Source of the DNA: Siccirubricoccus phaeus
GTDB taxonomy: Bacteria > Pseudomonadota > Alphaproteobacteria > Acetobacterales > Acetobacteraceae
Reading direction: 5' to 3'
Length of the DNA stretch: 64,000 bases
Assembly: GCF_008360935.1 (NCBI RefSeq)
Contig: NZ_SRXO01000013.1
Span: 62,001 to 126,000 of the forward strand
Made by a program: the position numbers and the translations under genes
The notes under the pieces: generated by a model
The model's input: only the letters and a program-made list of their open reading frames with translations
What the model was told of the DNA's origin: nothing
Database searches by the model: none
Shown: positions 8,810 to 18,308 of the stretch, piece after piece
How the letters are laid out: every line of letters begins with the position of its first letter
Numbering within the stretch: position 1 is the first letter of the stretch

Positions 8810-10450
8810 TCATGCGTTGCGCCAGGCCTCTGAAATGGTGCGCAGCAGCCCCTCCGTCGAGCCGTCATGCGCCCCGGGCTTCGGCTCTCCGGCTTCCAGC
8901 TCGGCCAGGATCGGCCCGGCGAGCTGCTTGCCCAGCTCCACCCCCCATTGGTCGAAGGCGTTGATGCCCCAGAGGGCGCCGAGGCAGAACACCTTGTGCT
9001 CGTACAGCGCCACCACCTGCCCCAGGGTGAAGGCGTCCAGATGCGGCAGCAGCAGGGTGGCGCTGGGACGGTTGCCGGGGAAGATGCGGTGCGGCAGCAG
9101 CCGGGCGATCTCCGCCGGCGCCACGCCGGCCTTCGCCATCTCCGCCTCCACCTCCGCGGCCTCCTTGCCGCGCATCAGCGCCGCGGCCTGGGCCAGCCCA
9201 TTGGCGAGCAGCTTGCGGTGGCTGTCGGCATGGGCGTGGTCGGGTTTCGCCACCAGGAGGATGTCGCAGGGCACGGGCCGGGTCCCCTGGTGGATGAGCT
9301 GCATGAAGCTGTGCTGCGCATTGGTGCCGGGCTCGCCGAACACCACCGGGCCGGTGGCCTGCGCCACCGCGCTGCCATCCAGCGCCACCCGCTTGCCGAG
9401 GCTTTCCATCTCGAGCTGCTGCAGATGCGCCGGCAGCCGGGCGAGGCGCTCGTCGTAAGGCAGCACGGCGCGGCTGGGGTAGCCCAGGCCGTTGACATGC
9501 CACACCTCCGCCAGCGCCAGCAGCACCGGCAAATTGGCCTCCAGCTTCGTGCCGAGGAAATGCGCGTCCATGGCGCGGGCGCCGGCGAGCAGCCGGGTGA
9601 ATTCCTCCCAGCCCAGCGCCAGGGCGATGGACAGGCCGATCGCCGACCACAGGCTGAACCGCCCGCCGACCCAGTCGCGGAAGGGGAAGACGCGCTCCGG
9701 CGGGATGCCGAATTCGGCCGTCGCCTTCATATTGGTGGAAAGGGCGGCGAAATGCTGCGCCGCGCCCTCGCCCAGCGCGCCTTGCAGCCAGTTCCGCACC
9801 AGGGTGGCGTTGGTCATCGTCTCCTGGGTGGTGAAGGTCTTGGAGGCGACCAGCACCAGGGTCCGTGCCGGGTCCAATTGCGGCCGCATCGCCTCCCAGG
9901 CATGGGCATCGACATTGGCGAGGTAGTGGGCGCGCATCGGCGCCGTGGGCGTCCAGAGCGCTCGTGTCACCATGGCCGGGCCGAGATCGGAACCGCCGAT
10001 GCCGATATTCACCACATCGGTGAAGCGCTCGCCGGTGGCGCCGAGCAGGCCGCCGCCATGCACCAGCCGGGTGAATTGCCCCATCCGCCCCAGCACGGCA
10101 TGCACCTCGGCCGAGGCGTCCTCGCCGCCGGTGCGGAAGCCCGCCGCGCGCGGGGCGCGCAGCGCCATGTGCAGCACGGCGCGGCGTTCGGTGGCGTTGA
10201 TCGCCTCGCCCGCCGCCATGGCATCCCGCCGCGCCGCCAGCCCCGTGGCATGGGCCAGGCCGAGCAGGGCGGCGAGCCGGGCCTCGTTCAGCGAGGTCTT
10301 GGAAAGGTCCAGCAGCAGCCCGTCCACCGACCAGGAGAAGCGGTCGAAGCGGCCGGGATCGGCGGCGAAGAGGGGCCGGATCGCTGCCGCCTCAGGTGCG
10401 GAAGCGAGGTTCGTGATCTCCGCCCAGGCCGCCCGGATCGCTTCCTTCAT
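8810..10450 (-). CDS. pgi: Glucose-6-phosphate isomerase
   Basis: A 546-residue cytoplasmic enzyme interconverting glucose-6-phosphate and fructose-6-phosphate for glycolysis, gluconeogenesis and sugar-nucleotide supply. Diagnostic segments are NIGIGGSDLGP, VASKTFTTQETMTNA, the PGI signature region GGRFSLWSAIG (about residue 260) and GTNAQHSFMQLIHQGTR (about 372-388). The C-terminal region contains INAFDQWGVELGK with the catalytic lysine. Length and domain order are normal. The ATG at 10450 follows GGGAGGCAGGGC. The gene lies 37 bp downstream of the DUF29 start on the minus strand, with its own upstream intergenic space. Confidence 0.97.
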   Translation of the reverse strand: MKEAIRAAWAEITNLASAPEAAAIRPLFAADPGRFDRFSWSVDGLLLDLSKTSLNEARLAALLGLAHATGLAARRDAMAAGEAINATERRAVLHMALRAPRAAGFRTGGEDASAEVHAVLGRMGQFTRLVHGGGLLGATGERFTDVVNIGIGGSDLGPAMVTRALWTPTAPMRAHYLANVDAHAWEAMRPQLDPARTLVLVASKTFTTQETMTNATLVRNWLQGALGEGAAQHFAALSTNMKATAEFGIPPERVFPFRDWVGGRFSLWSAIGLSIALALGWEEFTRLLAGARAMDAHFLGTKLEANLPVLLALAEVWHVNGLGYPSRAVLPYDERLARLPAHLQQLEMESLGKRVALDGSAVAQATGPVVFGEPGTNAQHSFMQLIHQGTRPVPCDILLVAKPDHAHADSHRKLLANGLAQAAALMRGKEAAEVEAEMAKAGVAPAEIARLLPHRIFPGNRPSATLLLPHLDAFTLGQVVALYEHKVFCLGALWGINAFDQWGVELGKQLAGPILAELEAGEPKPGAHDGSTEGLLRTISEAWRNA

Positions 10451-10599
10451 GCCCTGCCTCCCCTGTGCATCCCCTCAATATGGCAGGGCGGATGCGGCGA
10501 AAATCCGACGATCCGGTTGCAGCCGGTCACAGGCAGGGGATCGGGCGCGCCGCCCTCGGCGTCGGGCCTTGCCGTGCCATGCCGCAACCGGACCGCCCG

Positions 10600-10738
10600 T
10601 TGACTTGGCGCGGCCTTACCGCGCCAGGCTGTGCCGCAGCGCCGATCGCCAAACGTCCATCGGGCCCCGCAAGCCGCAGAGCGGTCTGCGGGGCGTGACC
10701 CGGGGCCCCCGCGGAGCCGCGCAGCGGCTTCGTGGGGA
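10600..10738. repeat. Intergenic hairpin element, family A copy 1
   Basis: Within the 289-bp gap 10451-10739, a stem built on TGGCGCGG/CCGCGCCA lies at about 10614-10629. A second hairpin at 10707-10737 has 12-nt arms CCCCGCGGAGCC and GGCTTCGTGGGG around GCGCAGC. The second ends 3 bp from the stop of the minus-strand M16 gene, fitting a terminator role. The same two-part arrangement recurs at 13921-14018. No gene is visible in the gap. Confidence 0.6.
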
Positions 10739-10739
10739 G

Positions 10740-12023
10740 CTATAGCCCCTGCGGCTCCCCGGCGATGATGGCGGCGAGCGCGGCCGGCTGCAGCACCCGC
10801 TGCGCGACCGCGGCCAGCCTCTCCCGCCCCAGCGCCCGCAGCCGGGCCGGGCGTGCCGCCAGCCAGTCCGGCGGCCGGCCATTCTGCCGCATGCCGAGCA
10901 GCGTATCGGCGATGCGCCGGCTGTCGGTGAAGGCGAGCGGCAGGGAGCCGGTGAGATAGGCGACGGCATCCGCCAGCTCCGCCTCGGTCGGGCCCTCGCT
11001 GGCCATGCGGGCCCATTCCTCGCGCGTCACCGCCAGGGTCTCGGCCACCCTGGCATTCTCCGTGGCGACGCCGCCGATGATGATGCCGCGGCGGAACAGC
11101 ACCTCCAGCCCGCCGCTGATGCCATAGGCCAGGCCCCGCTGCTCCCTGACCGCCTGCATGAGGCGGGAGGCGAAGCCGCCGCCGGAGAGGATGCGCAGCA
11201 CCACCTGCAGCGTCTCCCAATCCGGGTCCTCCGCCGCCAGCCCCGCCTGGCCGAAGATCACCGCGGATTGCGGCGAGGCGACCGGCACGACCTGCTGGCC
11301 GAAGGCGTGGAATTCCGGCAAGGGCGGCACGGCGGGCGGCTCCCCCGCCGGCAGGCCGCCGAACAGCTCCGGCAGCAGGGCGGCGAGCTGCGGCGCGGTG
11401 ATGTCGCCGGCCACGGCCAGCAGCAGCCCCTCCCGCCGCACCTGCCGGGCGAGGGCGGCGCGGATCGCCTCCGGCCGCAGCGCGGCGAGGCTTTCCGCCG
11501 TGCCGGTGGCCGGGCGGCCGACCGGATGGCCGGGGAAGGCGGCGGCCCAGAAGGCGCGGTTCGCCTGGCCGCGCGGGGTTTCCAGGCTGCGCCGCGCATT
11601 GGCGATGCCGCGGGCGCGCACCCGCCCCACCGCCTCTTCGTCCAGCCGCGGCTCCGCCATGGCCAGCCGGGCGAGGCGGAGCGCCCGGGGCAGCGCCTCG
11701 GTCAGGCTGCGCAGGCTGCCCTCGAAGGCATCGCGCCCGGTGGAAAAGCCGAGATTGATGGCGTCGTCGCGCAGCGCATCGGCGAATTGGGTGGCCGGCA
11801 GCGGGCCGGCGCCCTCGGTCAGCAGGGCGCCGGCCATGGCGGCGGCGCCTTCCTCGCCCTCCGGGTCCAGGCTGGCGCCGCCGGCCCAGGACCAGGAAAG
11901 GGAGACGACCGGAACGCTGTGATCCTCCACCAGCCAGGCGGTGAGGCCGCCGGCCGCCACCAGCTGGATGGGCAGGGAAAAGCCGGCAGGCTGGCCGCTC
12001 TCCACCGGGGTGGCGGCGGTCAC
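10740..12023 (-). CDS. M16 family peptidase homologue, catalytically inactive partner
   Basis: A 427-residue M16 (insulinase/MPP-like) protein. The fold is recognisable from GLTAWLVEDHSVPVVSLSW, EGLLLAVAGDITAPQLAALL and SRLMQAVREQRGLAYGIS. The HxxEH zinc site of active M16 peptidases is absent: the equivalent helix reads EGAAAMAGALLTEGAG. It is therefore a structural or substrate-binding subunit, as in the two-subunit bacterial M16B enzymes. No convincing signal peptide is seen at the chosen ATG, which overlaps the stop of the active partner (12020-12023, ATGA). Co-translation supports heterodimer formation. A hairpin follows directly after its stop. Confidence 0.9.
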   Translation of the reverse strand: MTAATPVESGQPAGFSLPIQLVAAGGLTAWLVEDHSVPVVSLSWSWAGGASLDPEGEEGAAAMAGALLTEGAGPLPATQFADALRDDAINLGFSTGRDAFEGSLRSLTEALPRALRLARLAMAEPRLDEEAVGRVRARGIANARRSLETPRGQANRAFWAAAFPGHPVGRPATGTAESLAALRPEAIRAALARQVRREGLLLAVAGDITAPQLAALLPELFGGLPAGEPPAVPPLPEFHAFGQQVVPVASPQSAVIFGQAGLAAEDPDWETLQVVLRILSGGGFASRLMQAVREQRGLAYGISGGLEVLFRRGIIIGGVATENARVAETLAVTREEWARMASEGPTEAELADAVAYLTGSLPLAFTDSRRIADTLLGMRQNGRPPDWLAARPARLRALGRERLAAVAQRVLQPAALAAIIAGEPQGL

Positions 12024-13405
12024 GAGGCGGAGCCCGGCAGCAGCCAGCCGGTGGTGCTGGGCGCGCTGCCCAGCAGGGAGCGGCCGGCGGCGGTCACCTG
12101 CTCCAGCGTCACGGCGCGCAGCCGGGCGGGCCAGAATTCCACGGTTTCCAGTTCCAGGCCGATGGCCAGCGCGCCGCCCAGCATGCGCGGCGCGGCGCCG
12201 ATGCCGTCCAGCGCCAGCAGCGCGCCGGCGGTGAGTTGGCGGGCGGCACGGGTGCGTTCCGCCTCGGCCGGGCCCTCCTGCAGCAGCTTCGCCAGCACGG
12301 CATCCACCGCCGCCTCCAGCGCTTCCGGCGTGGTGCCGGGGCGGGCGGTGGCGCTGAGGGTGAAGCTGGCGACGCCCATCGCCTCACTGTCATAGGAGGC
12401 GCTGGCGGAGGTGGCGAGGCCGGTTTCGACCAGCGCCCGGTACATCCGGCTGCCCGGGCCGCTGCCCAGCAGATGCGCCAGCAGCTCCAGCGCCCAGGCC
12501 GCGTCCGCATCGCCCCAGGTCAGGCTGGGGGCCATGTAGGCGCGGAGGAAGGTGGCCTCCCGCACCGTCGGGTCGCGGCGGGTGAGGCGGGGTTCCACCG
12601 CGGCCTCGGGCGGCGCGGCGCGGTCGCGCGGCAGGGCGGGGCGGGCGGGGATGGGGGCGTAGAATTCCTCCACCAGCCGGCGCAGCTCGGCTTCGCGGAC
12701 ATCGCCCGTTACCACCAGCACGGCATTCGCCGGGGCGTAGCGGCGTTCGTAGAAGGTATGCAGATCCTCGCGCGTCAGGGCGCGGATCTCCTCCTCCCAG
12801 CCGATGATCGGGCGGCCGCGCCAATGCTGGCGGCCATAGAGCGCCGCCTCGAAGGCTTCGAAGAAGCGGGCGCGGGGGTTGCTGTCGGTGCGCTGGCGGC
12901 GCTCCTCCAGCACCACGGCGCGTTCCGGCTCCACTGTCTCCGGCGGCAGCAGGGGGCCGGCGAAGCGGTCCGCCTCCATGCGCATGACGAGGGGGAGGCG
13001 GGAGGCCTCCACCGTCTGGTGGTAGGCGGTGACGTCGCGGGAGGTGAAGGCGTTGTCCTGCCCGCCTTCCCGCGCCACGGCCAGGCTGAAGGCGCCGGGC
13101 GGCACGTGCGGGCTGCCCTTGAACATCATGTGCTCGAGGAAATGGGCGAGGCCGGAGCGGCCGGCCGGATCCTCCCCGCCGCCGGCGGCGTAGAACAGGT
13201 AGTGGGAGACCACCGGCACCCGGCGGCTTTCCGCCAGCACCACGCGCAGGCCATTGGGCAGGCTCCAGGCCGTAGCGCCGAAGAGCGGCCGCGCCGCCGG
13301 CGGGGGTGGCGGGGCCAGGGCGGGGGTGGCGGGCTGCGCCGGGGCGGGGCCGGCGAGGGTGGTGGGGAGCAGGCCGGCAGCGGCAATGGCGGTGCGGCGG
13401 GTCAT
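12020..13405 (-). CDS. M16 family zinc peptidase, active subunit, exported
   Basis: A 461-residue M16 peptidase carrying the inverted zinc motif in GLAHFLEHMMFKG (HFLEH near residue 86-90) and the downstream glutamate region ERAVVLEERRQR. A hydrophobic N-terminal export signal (MTRRTAIAAAGLL, then ALA/Pro-rich) suggests it works in the periplasm, degrading peptides. The ATG at 13405 is preferred because GGAG lies about 10 nt upstream; an ATG at 13414 is an alternative. The frame stays open upstream but that part is intergenic repeat. It is co-translated with an inactive M16 partner. The physiological substrate is unknown. Confidence 0.92.
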   Translation of the reverse strand: MTRRTAIAAAGLLPTTLAGPAPAQPATPALAPPPPPAARPLFGATAWSLPNGLRVVLAESRRVPVVSHYLFYAAGGGEDPAGRSGLAHFLEHMMFKGSPHVPPGAFSLAVAREGGQDNAFTSRDVTAYHQTVEASRLPLVMRMEADRFAGPLLPPETVEPERAVVLEERRQRTDSNPRARFFEAFEAALYGRQHWRGRPIIGWEEEIRALTREDLHTFYERRYAPANAVLVVTGDVREAELRRLVEEFYAPIPARPALPRDRAAPPEAAVEPRLTRRDPTVREATFLRAYMAPSLTWGDADAAWALELLAHLLGSGPGSRMYRALVETGLATSASASYDSEAMGVASFTLSATARPGTTPEALEAAVDAVLAKLLQEGPAEAERTRAARQLTAGALLALDGIGAAPRMLGGALAIGLELETVEFWPARLRAVTLEQVTAAGRSLLGSAPSTTGWLLPGSAS

Positions 13406-13420
13406 CTCGGGCATGCTCCA

Positions 13421-13668
13421 GCATGTGGGGTGGGCATGGCCCGGTGCAAACCTAATCGGTGGCGGCGCCGGGCCCCCTGGCCGATCGGGCAGGGGGGACG
13501 GCCGGAGCACTCCGCCCCTTGCCCTGGCGTGGGGTTGCCGCGCCAGGCGGTGCGGGGCCTGCCTGTCCGGCGCTCCCCATCCCCGGCGAAGCCGCGCGGC
13601 GGCGTCACCGGCGCGGGAAGCATGCGGGCAGGGATGCGCCGGTGCAAATTCTATCGGCAGCGCCGGGC
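13421..13668. repeat. Imperfect direct repeats upstream of the M16 operon
   Basis: Two segments of about 50 bp, 13421-13473 and 13620-13668, share GCATG, GGG, CCGGTGCAAA, TATCGG/TAATCGG and GCGCCGGGC in the same order about 200 bp apart. Between them lies a GCC(C)TGGCG / CGCGCCAGG stem like that of the family-A elements. On the minus strand the second copy contains TAGAAT, which could be a -10 box, but no paired -35 is evident. Confidence 0.45.
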
Positions 13669-13682
13669 TTCGCCCCGCCTGC

Positions 13683-13892
13683 CTAGAGCGTGATCGGTTG
13701 AGGTCGAATCGACCGAAACCGTGAATCACGCGACCGAACAATGAGCTAGAGCGGGGCGGTTGAGCGCAGCTCAACCGATCCCGCTCTAGAGCAGATCGCT
13801 GGCGGGCGGCATCGCCCGGAGGCGTGAAGCTGCTCTACAATCCATAAGCTAGAGCGGTTTCGCGCTGCACAGTCAGCGTGAAACCGCTCTAG
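13683..13892. repeat. Cluster of CTAGAGC palindromic repeats, family B copy 1
   Basis: Three or four palindromic units bounded by CTAGAG/CTCTAG are packed here. One unit covers about 13685-13730 (GCGTGAT...ATCACGC), one 13745-13789 (GGTTGAGC/GCTCAACC), one 13786-13837 and one 13849-13892. The 107-bp part 13786-13892 is, by direct comparison, the reverse complement of 21055-21161 with only four differences. These look like REP-type mobile intergenic repeats. The full gap 13406-14021 contains no gene. Confidence 0.8.
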
Positions 13893-13920
13893 GGCCTCGA
13901 TGGCCGAAGCGACCCGCCCG

Positions 13921-14018
13921 CTGCCCCTGGCACGGCTTCGCCGCGCCAGGCTGTGCGAAGCCTGACCTACCCGGCGACTCCGGGGCCCCCATGAAGCCGC
14001 GCCAGTGGCTTCATGGGG
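13921..14018. repeat. Intergenic hairpin element, family A copy 2, with terminator stem
   Basis: A stem around CCTGGC...CGCGCCAGG (about 13926-13950) is followed by a perfect 12-bp inverted repeat at 13987-13998 and 14007-14018 (CCCCATGAAGCC and its complement, 8-nt loop). The hairpin ends 3 bp before the stop of the minus-strand lipoprotein gene, so it is probably its terminator. Confidence 0.65.
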
Positions 14019-14021
14019 AAA

Positions 14022-14609
14022 TCAGAAGATGCTCTCGAGCAGCCGGCGGACGGGGTTGCTGCTCTGGCTGCGCTGGATGATGGGGGTCTCGCCATCCGTC
14101 ACGTCGCGGCCGAGCGCGGCGTTCTCCCGCAGCCGACGGGCTTCGCGATTGGCATCCAGCGGCGTGCCGGGCGGGTCGGGCTGGCGCCAGAAGATCAGCC
14201 GGTCCGCCAGGCCGCGCTCCGGCTGGTCGAGGCGGAGGCTCTCCTCATCCACCCGGCGGCGGATATCGTCGGAAACCGGGCGGCCGGTCTGGGCCAGCAG
14301 GGCCGCCTCGCCGCTGCTGCGCGGGCCGGTGGCCGGGCCGGCGAGGGCCGCGCCGGGCACCAGCGCGGCCTCCGCGGCCTGGCGCTGCGTCAGCTCCTGC
14401 GGCCGCTCCGCGCCGGGGCGGGGCACCGGCAGTTCGCCCAGAGAAGGGGGCATGGAGAGCGGCGCCCGGGTGGTGACCTGGAATTCGTCCGGCGCATCCC
14501 GGGTGAAGCCGAAGCTGCGCGCGGTATCCGGGCCGCAGCCGGCCAAAGGGGCAAGCATGGTGGCCAGCAGCGGCAGGCAAAGGGCCAGGCGAGGGGCAGG
14601 CGGGCTCAT
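14022..14609 (-). CDS. DUF3035 (BamF-like) outer-membrane lipoprotein
   Basis: A 195-residue lipoprotein: a type II signal peptide ends in LAPLAGC, placing the lipidated cysteine at about residue 25. Shortly after comes DAPDEFQVTTRAPLSMPP, the hallmark of alphaproteobacterial DUF3035 proteins, related to the BamF subunit reported in the Caulobacter outer-membrane assembly machinery. The remainder is Pro/Ala/Arg-rich and probably extended. The start overlaps the lspA stop (ATGA, 14606-14609), so a lipoprotein is co-translated with the signal peptidase that would process it. A BAM role is inferred from family and lipidation. Confidence 0.8.
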   Translation of the reverse strand: MSPPAPRLALCLPLLATMLAPLAGCGPDTARSFGFTRDAPDEFQVTTRAPLSMPPSLGELPVPRPGAERPQELTQRQAAEAALVPGAALAGPATGPRSSGEAALLAQTGRPVSDDIRRRVDEESLRLDQPERGLADRLIFWRQPDPPGTPLDANREARRLRENAALGRDVTDGETPIIQRSQSSNPVRRLLESIF

Positions 14610-15115
14610 GCGCCTTCCTTAAGGCCGGAAGGGCGGCGGAACAAGGCATCTGCGAGGAGGGCGGCCACCCCGCAGACGATGCCGGCATCGGCCACATTGA
14701 AGACGTACCAGTGCCAGACCTGGCCGGAGAGGGCGAGGTGCACATCGACGAAATCCACCACCGCGCCGAAGCGCAAGCGGTCCAGCACATTGCCCACCGC
14801 CCCGCCCACCACGGCGCCGAGGGCATAGGCCACCAGCCTGGTCTCCGCCCGGGCCATCCAGCGCAGCAGCACCAGGGCGATGACGCTGGCCAGCACGGCG
14901 AGGATCAGGTGGTTGGTCGGCCCCTTGCCGGAGAGCAGGCCGAAGGTGACGCCGCGATTCCAGACCATGGTGAGGTCGAGGCCGAGCGGGCCGAGCTGGA
15001 GCAGCGGGACATTGCGCAGCTCCGGCAGCTTCAGCCCTTCCAGGATCCAGTATTTGCTGGCCTGGTCGGCAGCCAGCAGCAGGGCGGCGGCCGGCAGGCC
15101 GAGGCGGAGGCTCAT
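14606..15115 (-). CDS. lspA: Lipoprotein signal peptidase (signal peptidase II)
   Basis: A 169-residue inner-membrane aspartyl protease that cleaves prolipoproteins after lipidation. Four hydrophobic segments are visible. Catalytic aspartates lie in GNVLDRLRFGAVVDFVDVH (about residues 109-127), the NxxDR...D pattern of LspA. The N-terminal DQASK and the WNRGVTFGLLS loop are also typical. The ATG at 15115 gives the normal family length; the longer open frame upstream is non-coding. It is 139 bp downstream of ileS, the classic ileS-lspA order, and overlaps the lipoprotein gene after it. Confidence 0.95.
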   Translation of the reverse strand: MSLRLGLPAAALLLAADQASKYWILEGLKLPELRNVPLLQLGPLGLDLTMVWNRGVTFGLLSGKGPTNHLILAVLASVIALVLLRWMARAETRLVAYALGAVVGGAVGNVLDRLRFGAVVDFVDVHLALSGQVWHWYVFNVADAGIVCGVAALLADALFRRPSGLKEGA

Positions 15116-15254
15116 GCCGGCCACCCTGGCAGGCGGCCGGCATGGCCATGTCCTGGCACGCAGCCGCCAGGCCGGGGTCCCCTGCAAGGCTCTCCTTGCA
15201 GCGGTGCCCGGCAACCCTGCGCGCATGATCCCGGCATGCTGCCGCCCACCGGGA

Positions 15255-18125
15255 TCAAGCAGCGCCCTCCACCACCGCCTCGCAGCGGCGGCAGAGGGTG
15301 GGATGGGCGGCGGAGAGGCCGACCTCCGGCAGGACGCGCCAGCAGCGGTCGCATTTCTGCCCGGGGGCAGGGGCGAAGAGGGCGGCGATGCCGCCCGAAT
15401 CGGGGAGGACGAGCGCCCCCTCCGGCGGCGGCCCGGCCGAGAGGGTGAGGCCGGAGGTGATGCAGATCTCCGCCCAGCCCTCCGCCGGCAGCAAGGCGAG
15501 ATCGGCCGCCGGCCCGTAGAGCACCGGCGCGGCCTGCAGCGAGGCGCCGATGGTGCCGTCGGCACGCGCCTTTTCCAGCACGCCGGTGACGGCGCGGCGG
15601 ATGCTGCGGATGCGCGCCCATTGCTCCGCCAGCGCCTCGTCCCGCCACTCGCCGGGCAGCACCGGCCAGTCGCGCAGATGGATGCTGTCCGCCGCGCTGT
15701 CTGCCGCCCCGTCCCCGGCGCCCCAGCGCGCCAGCCAGGCTTCCTCCGCGGTGAAGACCAGCACCGGCGCCAGCCAGGCCGTCAGGCAGCGGTGCAGCGC
15801 ATCCAGCACCGTCCGTACGCTGCGGCGGCGATGGTCCGTCAGCGCGTCGCAGTAGAGGCTGTCCTTGCGGATGTCGAAGTAGAAGGCGCTGAGGTCGGTG
15901 GCACAGAAATTATGCAGCTCTGGGTAGACCCCGGCCCAGTCGTAATCCGCCGCCGCCTTCCTGATGCGTGCATCCAGCTCGCTCAGCCGATGCAGGATGA
16001 AGCGTTCCAGCGGCGGCAGCTCGGCATGCGGCACCGTCTCAGCATCCGTGAAGCCGGCGAGGTTGCCGAGCAGCCAGCGCAGCGTGTTGCGGATGCGGCG
16101 ATAGAGTTCCGCCTGCTGCTTCAGGATCTCCGGCCCGATGCGGAGATCCTCCGCCGTGTCGGAGTTCATCACCCAGAGGCGGAGGATGTCGGCGCCGTAT
16201 TGCTGCATCACCGCCTGCGGGGCGGTGACGTTGCCGAGGGACTTCGACATCTTCCGTCCCTGCTCGTCCAGCACGAAGCCATGCGTCAGCACCGCCTTGA
16301 AGGGGGCGACGCCGTTGGTGCCGACGGATTCCAGCAGCGAGGAATGGAACCAGCCGCGATGCTGGTCCGAGCCTTCCAGGTAGAGATCGGCCGGGAAGGG
16401 CAGGTCGTGGTCCGGCAGGACGAAGGCGTGGGTGGAGCCGGATTCGAACCAGACATCGACGATGTCCATCACCTGCTCATAGTCGTCCGGATTGCGTTCG
16501 TTGCCGAGGAAGCGGGCGGCGGCGCCGGGCTGGTACCAGGCATCCGCGCCCTCCACGCGGAAGGCGGCGACGATGCGGTCCATCACCGCCGGGTCGCGCA
16601 GCGGCTCGCCGCTCTTCTTCTCGACGAAGACGGCGATCGGCACGCCCCAGGCGCGCTGCCGGCTGATGCACCAGTCGGGCCGCGCCGCCACCATGCTGCC
16701 GATGCGGTTGCGGCCGATATCCGGGACGAAATGCGTCGCGTCGATCGCCGCCAGCGCCTTGGCGCGGATCTGGTTGGCATCGTCCATGGCGATGAACCAT
16801 TGCGGCGTCGCCCGGAAGATGACCGGCTTCTTGGAACGCCAGCTATGCGGATAGCTGTGCGTCAGCTTCGATTTGGCGACGAGGGTGCCGGCCTTCTCGC
16901 AGGCGGCATAGACCGCGTCATGCGCTTTGAAGACGTGGATGCCGGTGAAGCCCGGCGCCTGCACGGTGAAGGTGCCGTCGTCGTTGACGGTCTCGGGGAT
17001 CGGCAGGTTGTGGGCGCGGCCGAGGTTGAAATCGTCCTCGCCATGGCCGGGGGCGATGTGGACGAAGCCGGTGCCGGCCTCGGTGGTGACGAAATCGCCG
17101 GCGAGCAGCGGTACGTCGAATTCATAACCCGCGCCGCGCAGCGGATGCGCGGCGATGGCGCCGGCGAGCTCCGCGCCCTTCAGCACGCGCTTCACCGTGT
17201 GCGCGCCGAGCTTCGCATCCTTCGCGAAGGCAGGCAGCAGGGGCAGGGCGACGAGCAGCGTCTCGCCGGGCACCAGGTAGCTGCCCTCGCCGACGCCCTC
17301 CACATGCACCAGCGCGTAGTCGATCTCCTCGCCGTAGGCGACGGCGCGGTTGCCGGGAATGGTCCAGGGCGTGGTGGTCCAGATGACGACGCTGGCGCCG
17401 ACCAGATCCGCCGCCGCGGCGCGCAGCAGGCGGAAGCGCGCCCAGAGCGTCGGCGAGACATAGTCGTGATACTCGATCTCCGCCTCGGCCAGCGCGGTCT
17501 TCTCCACCGGGCTCCACATGACGGGGCGGAGGCCGCGATAGAGCGAGCCATTCATCAGGAATTTGCCGATCTCCGCCACGATCACCGCCTCGGAGGTGAC
17601 ATCCATGGTGGCGTAGCGGCCTTCCCAATCGCCGAAGACGCCGAGGCGCTTGAACTCCTCCCGCTGCACGCCCAGCCAGTGCTCGGCATAGGCGCGGCAT
17701 TCGGCGCGGAATTCCAGCACCGGCACGGCATCCTTGTCCTTGCCGCGGGCGCGGTACTCCTCCTCCACCTTCCATTCGATGGGCAGGCCGTGGCAGTCCC
17801 AGCCCGGGACGTAATCCGCGTCCTTCCCCGCCATCTGGGCGGCGCGGTTGATGACGTCCTTCAGGATCTTGTTCAGCGCGTGGCCGATATGCAGCGGGCC
17901 GTTGGCGTAGGGCGGGCCGTCATGCAGCACGAAAGACGGGCGGCCCTTGGACTGGGCGCGCAGCTTCCGCCAGAGGTCGAGGCGCTGCCAGCGCTCCAGC
18001 CATTGCGGCTCCCGCTTCGGCAGGTCGCCACGCATGGGAAAGGGCGTGTCCGGCAGGAAGACGGTGCCGCGGTAGTCGCGGGGGGCCGAGGAGGCTTGGG
18101 GCGCGGCTTGGGTTTCGGTGCTCAT
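15255..18125 (-). CDS. ileS: Isoleucine-tRNA ligase
   Basis: A 956-residue class Ia aminoacyl-tRNA synthetase charging tRNA-Ile. The ATP-binding HIGH motif is in [13 protein letters not shown] (about 70-82) and KMSKS is at 625-629 ([10 protein letters not shown]). The editing insert contains [16 protein letters not shown]. The C-terminus ends in a zinc-binding pair CDRCW...CRRC, so this is the bacterial IleS1 type. Length is full. The ATG at 18125 precedes a short Ala/Ser-rich lead-in before [18 protein letters not shown]. The next upstream gene, ribF, ends 183 bp away on the same strand, matching the frequent ribF-ileS-lspA arrangement. Confidence 0.98.
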   Translation of the reverse strand: MSTETQAAPQASSAPRDYRGTVFLPDTPFPMRGDLPKREPQWLERWQRLDLWRKLRAQSKGRPSFVLHDGPPYANGPLHIGHALNKILKDVINRAAQMAGKDADYVPGWDCHGLPIEWKVEEEYRARGKDKDAVPVLEFRAECRAYAEHWLGVQREEFKRLGVFGDWEGRYATMDVTSEAVIVAEIGKFLMNGSLYRGLRPVMWSPVEKTALAEAEIEYHDYVSPTLWARFRLLRAAAADLVGASVVIWTTTPWTIPGNRAVAYGEEIDYALVHVEGVGEGSYLVPGETLLVALPLLPAFAKDAKLGAHTVKRVLKGAELAGAIAAHPLRGAGYEFDVPLLAGDFVTTEAGTGFVHIAPGHGEDDFNLGRAHNLPIPETVNDDGTFTVQAPGFTGIHVFKAHDAVYAACEKAGTLVAKSKLTHSYPHSWRSKKPVIFRATPQWFIAMDDANQIRAKALAAIDATHFVPDIGRNRIGSMVAARPDWCISRQRAWGVPIAVFVEKKSGEPLRDPAVMDRIVAAFRVEGADAWYQPGAAARFLGNERNPDDYEQVMDIVDVWFESGSTHAFVLPDHDLPFPADLYLEGSDQHRGWFHSSLLESVGTNGVAPFKAVLTHGFVLDEQGRKMSKSLGNVTAPQAVMQQYGADILRLWVMNSDTAEDLRIGPEILKQQAELYRRIRNTLRWLLGNLAGFTDAETVPHAELPPLERFILHRLSELDARIRKAAADYDWAGVYPELHNFCATDLSAFYFDIRKDSLYCDALTDHRRRSVRTVLDALHRCLTAWLAPVLVFTAEEAWLARWGAGDGAADSAADSIHLRDWPVLPGEWRDEALAEQWARIRSIRRAVTGVLEKARADGTIGASLQAAPVLYGPAADLALLPAEGWAEICITSGLTLSAGPPPEGALVLPDSGGIAALFAPAPGQKCDRCWRVLPEVGLSAAHPTLCRRCEAVVEGAA

Positions 18126-18308
18126 TTCGGGGGCATCTCCGGCCGCCCTGGCGCCGGGCGGCGGGTCGGTGGTGGCAAGCGCGTGACGTCCCGGCCCTTA
18201 GATAAGGGCCGGGCCGGTAATTCGCAGCGGGACCGCTCGAAGCTTGACCACCGGGCGCGACATGGCCGGGTTATGGGGAGGGGAAGGGGGCAGGGTCAAG
18301 CGGGGGCT

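Noticed and set aside
13683-13892. Clustered palindromes as a CRISPR array
   Set aside because: Units differ, spacing is irregular, spacers are absent and no cas genes are near; REP-like palindromes fit better.
18126-18308. T-box or riboswitch upstream of ileS
   Set aside because: The 183-bp leader shows no T-box core or specifier arrangement and no recognised aptamer.
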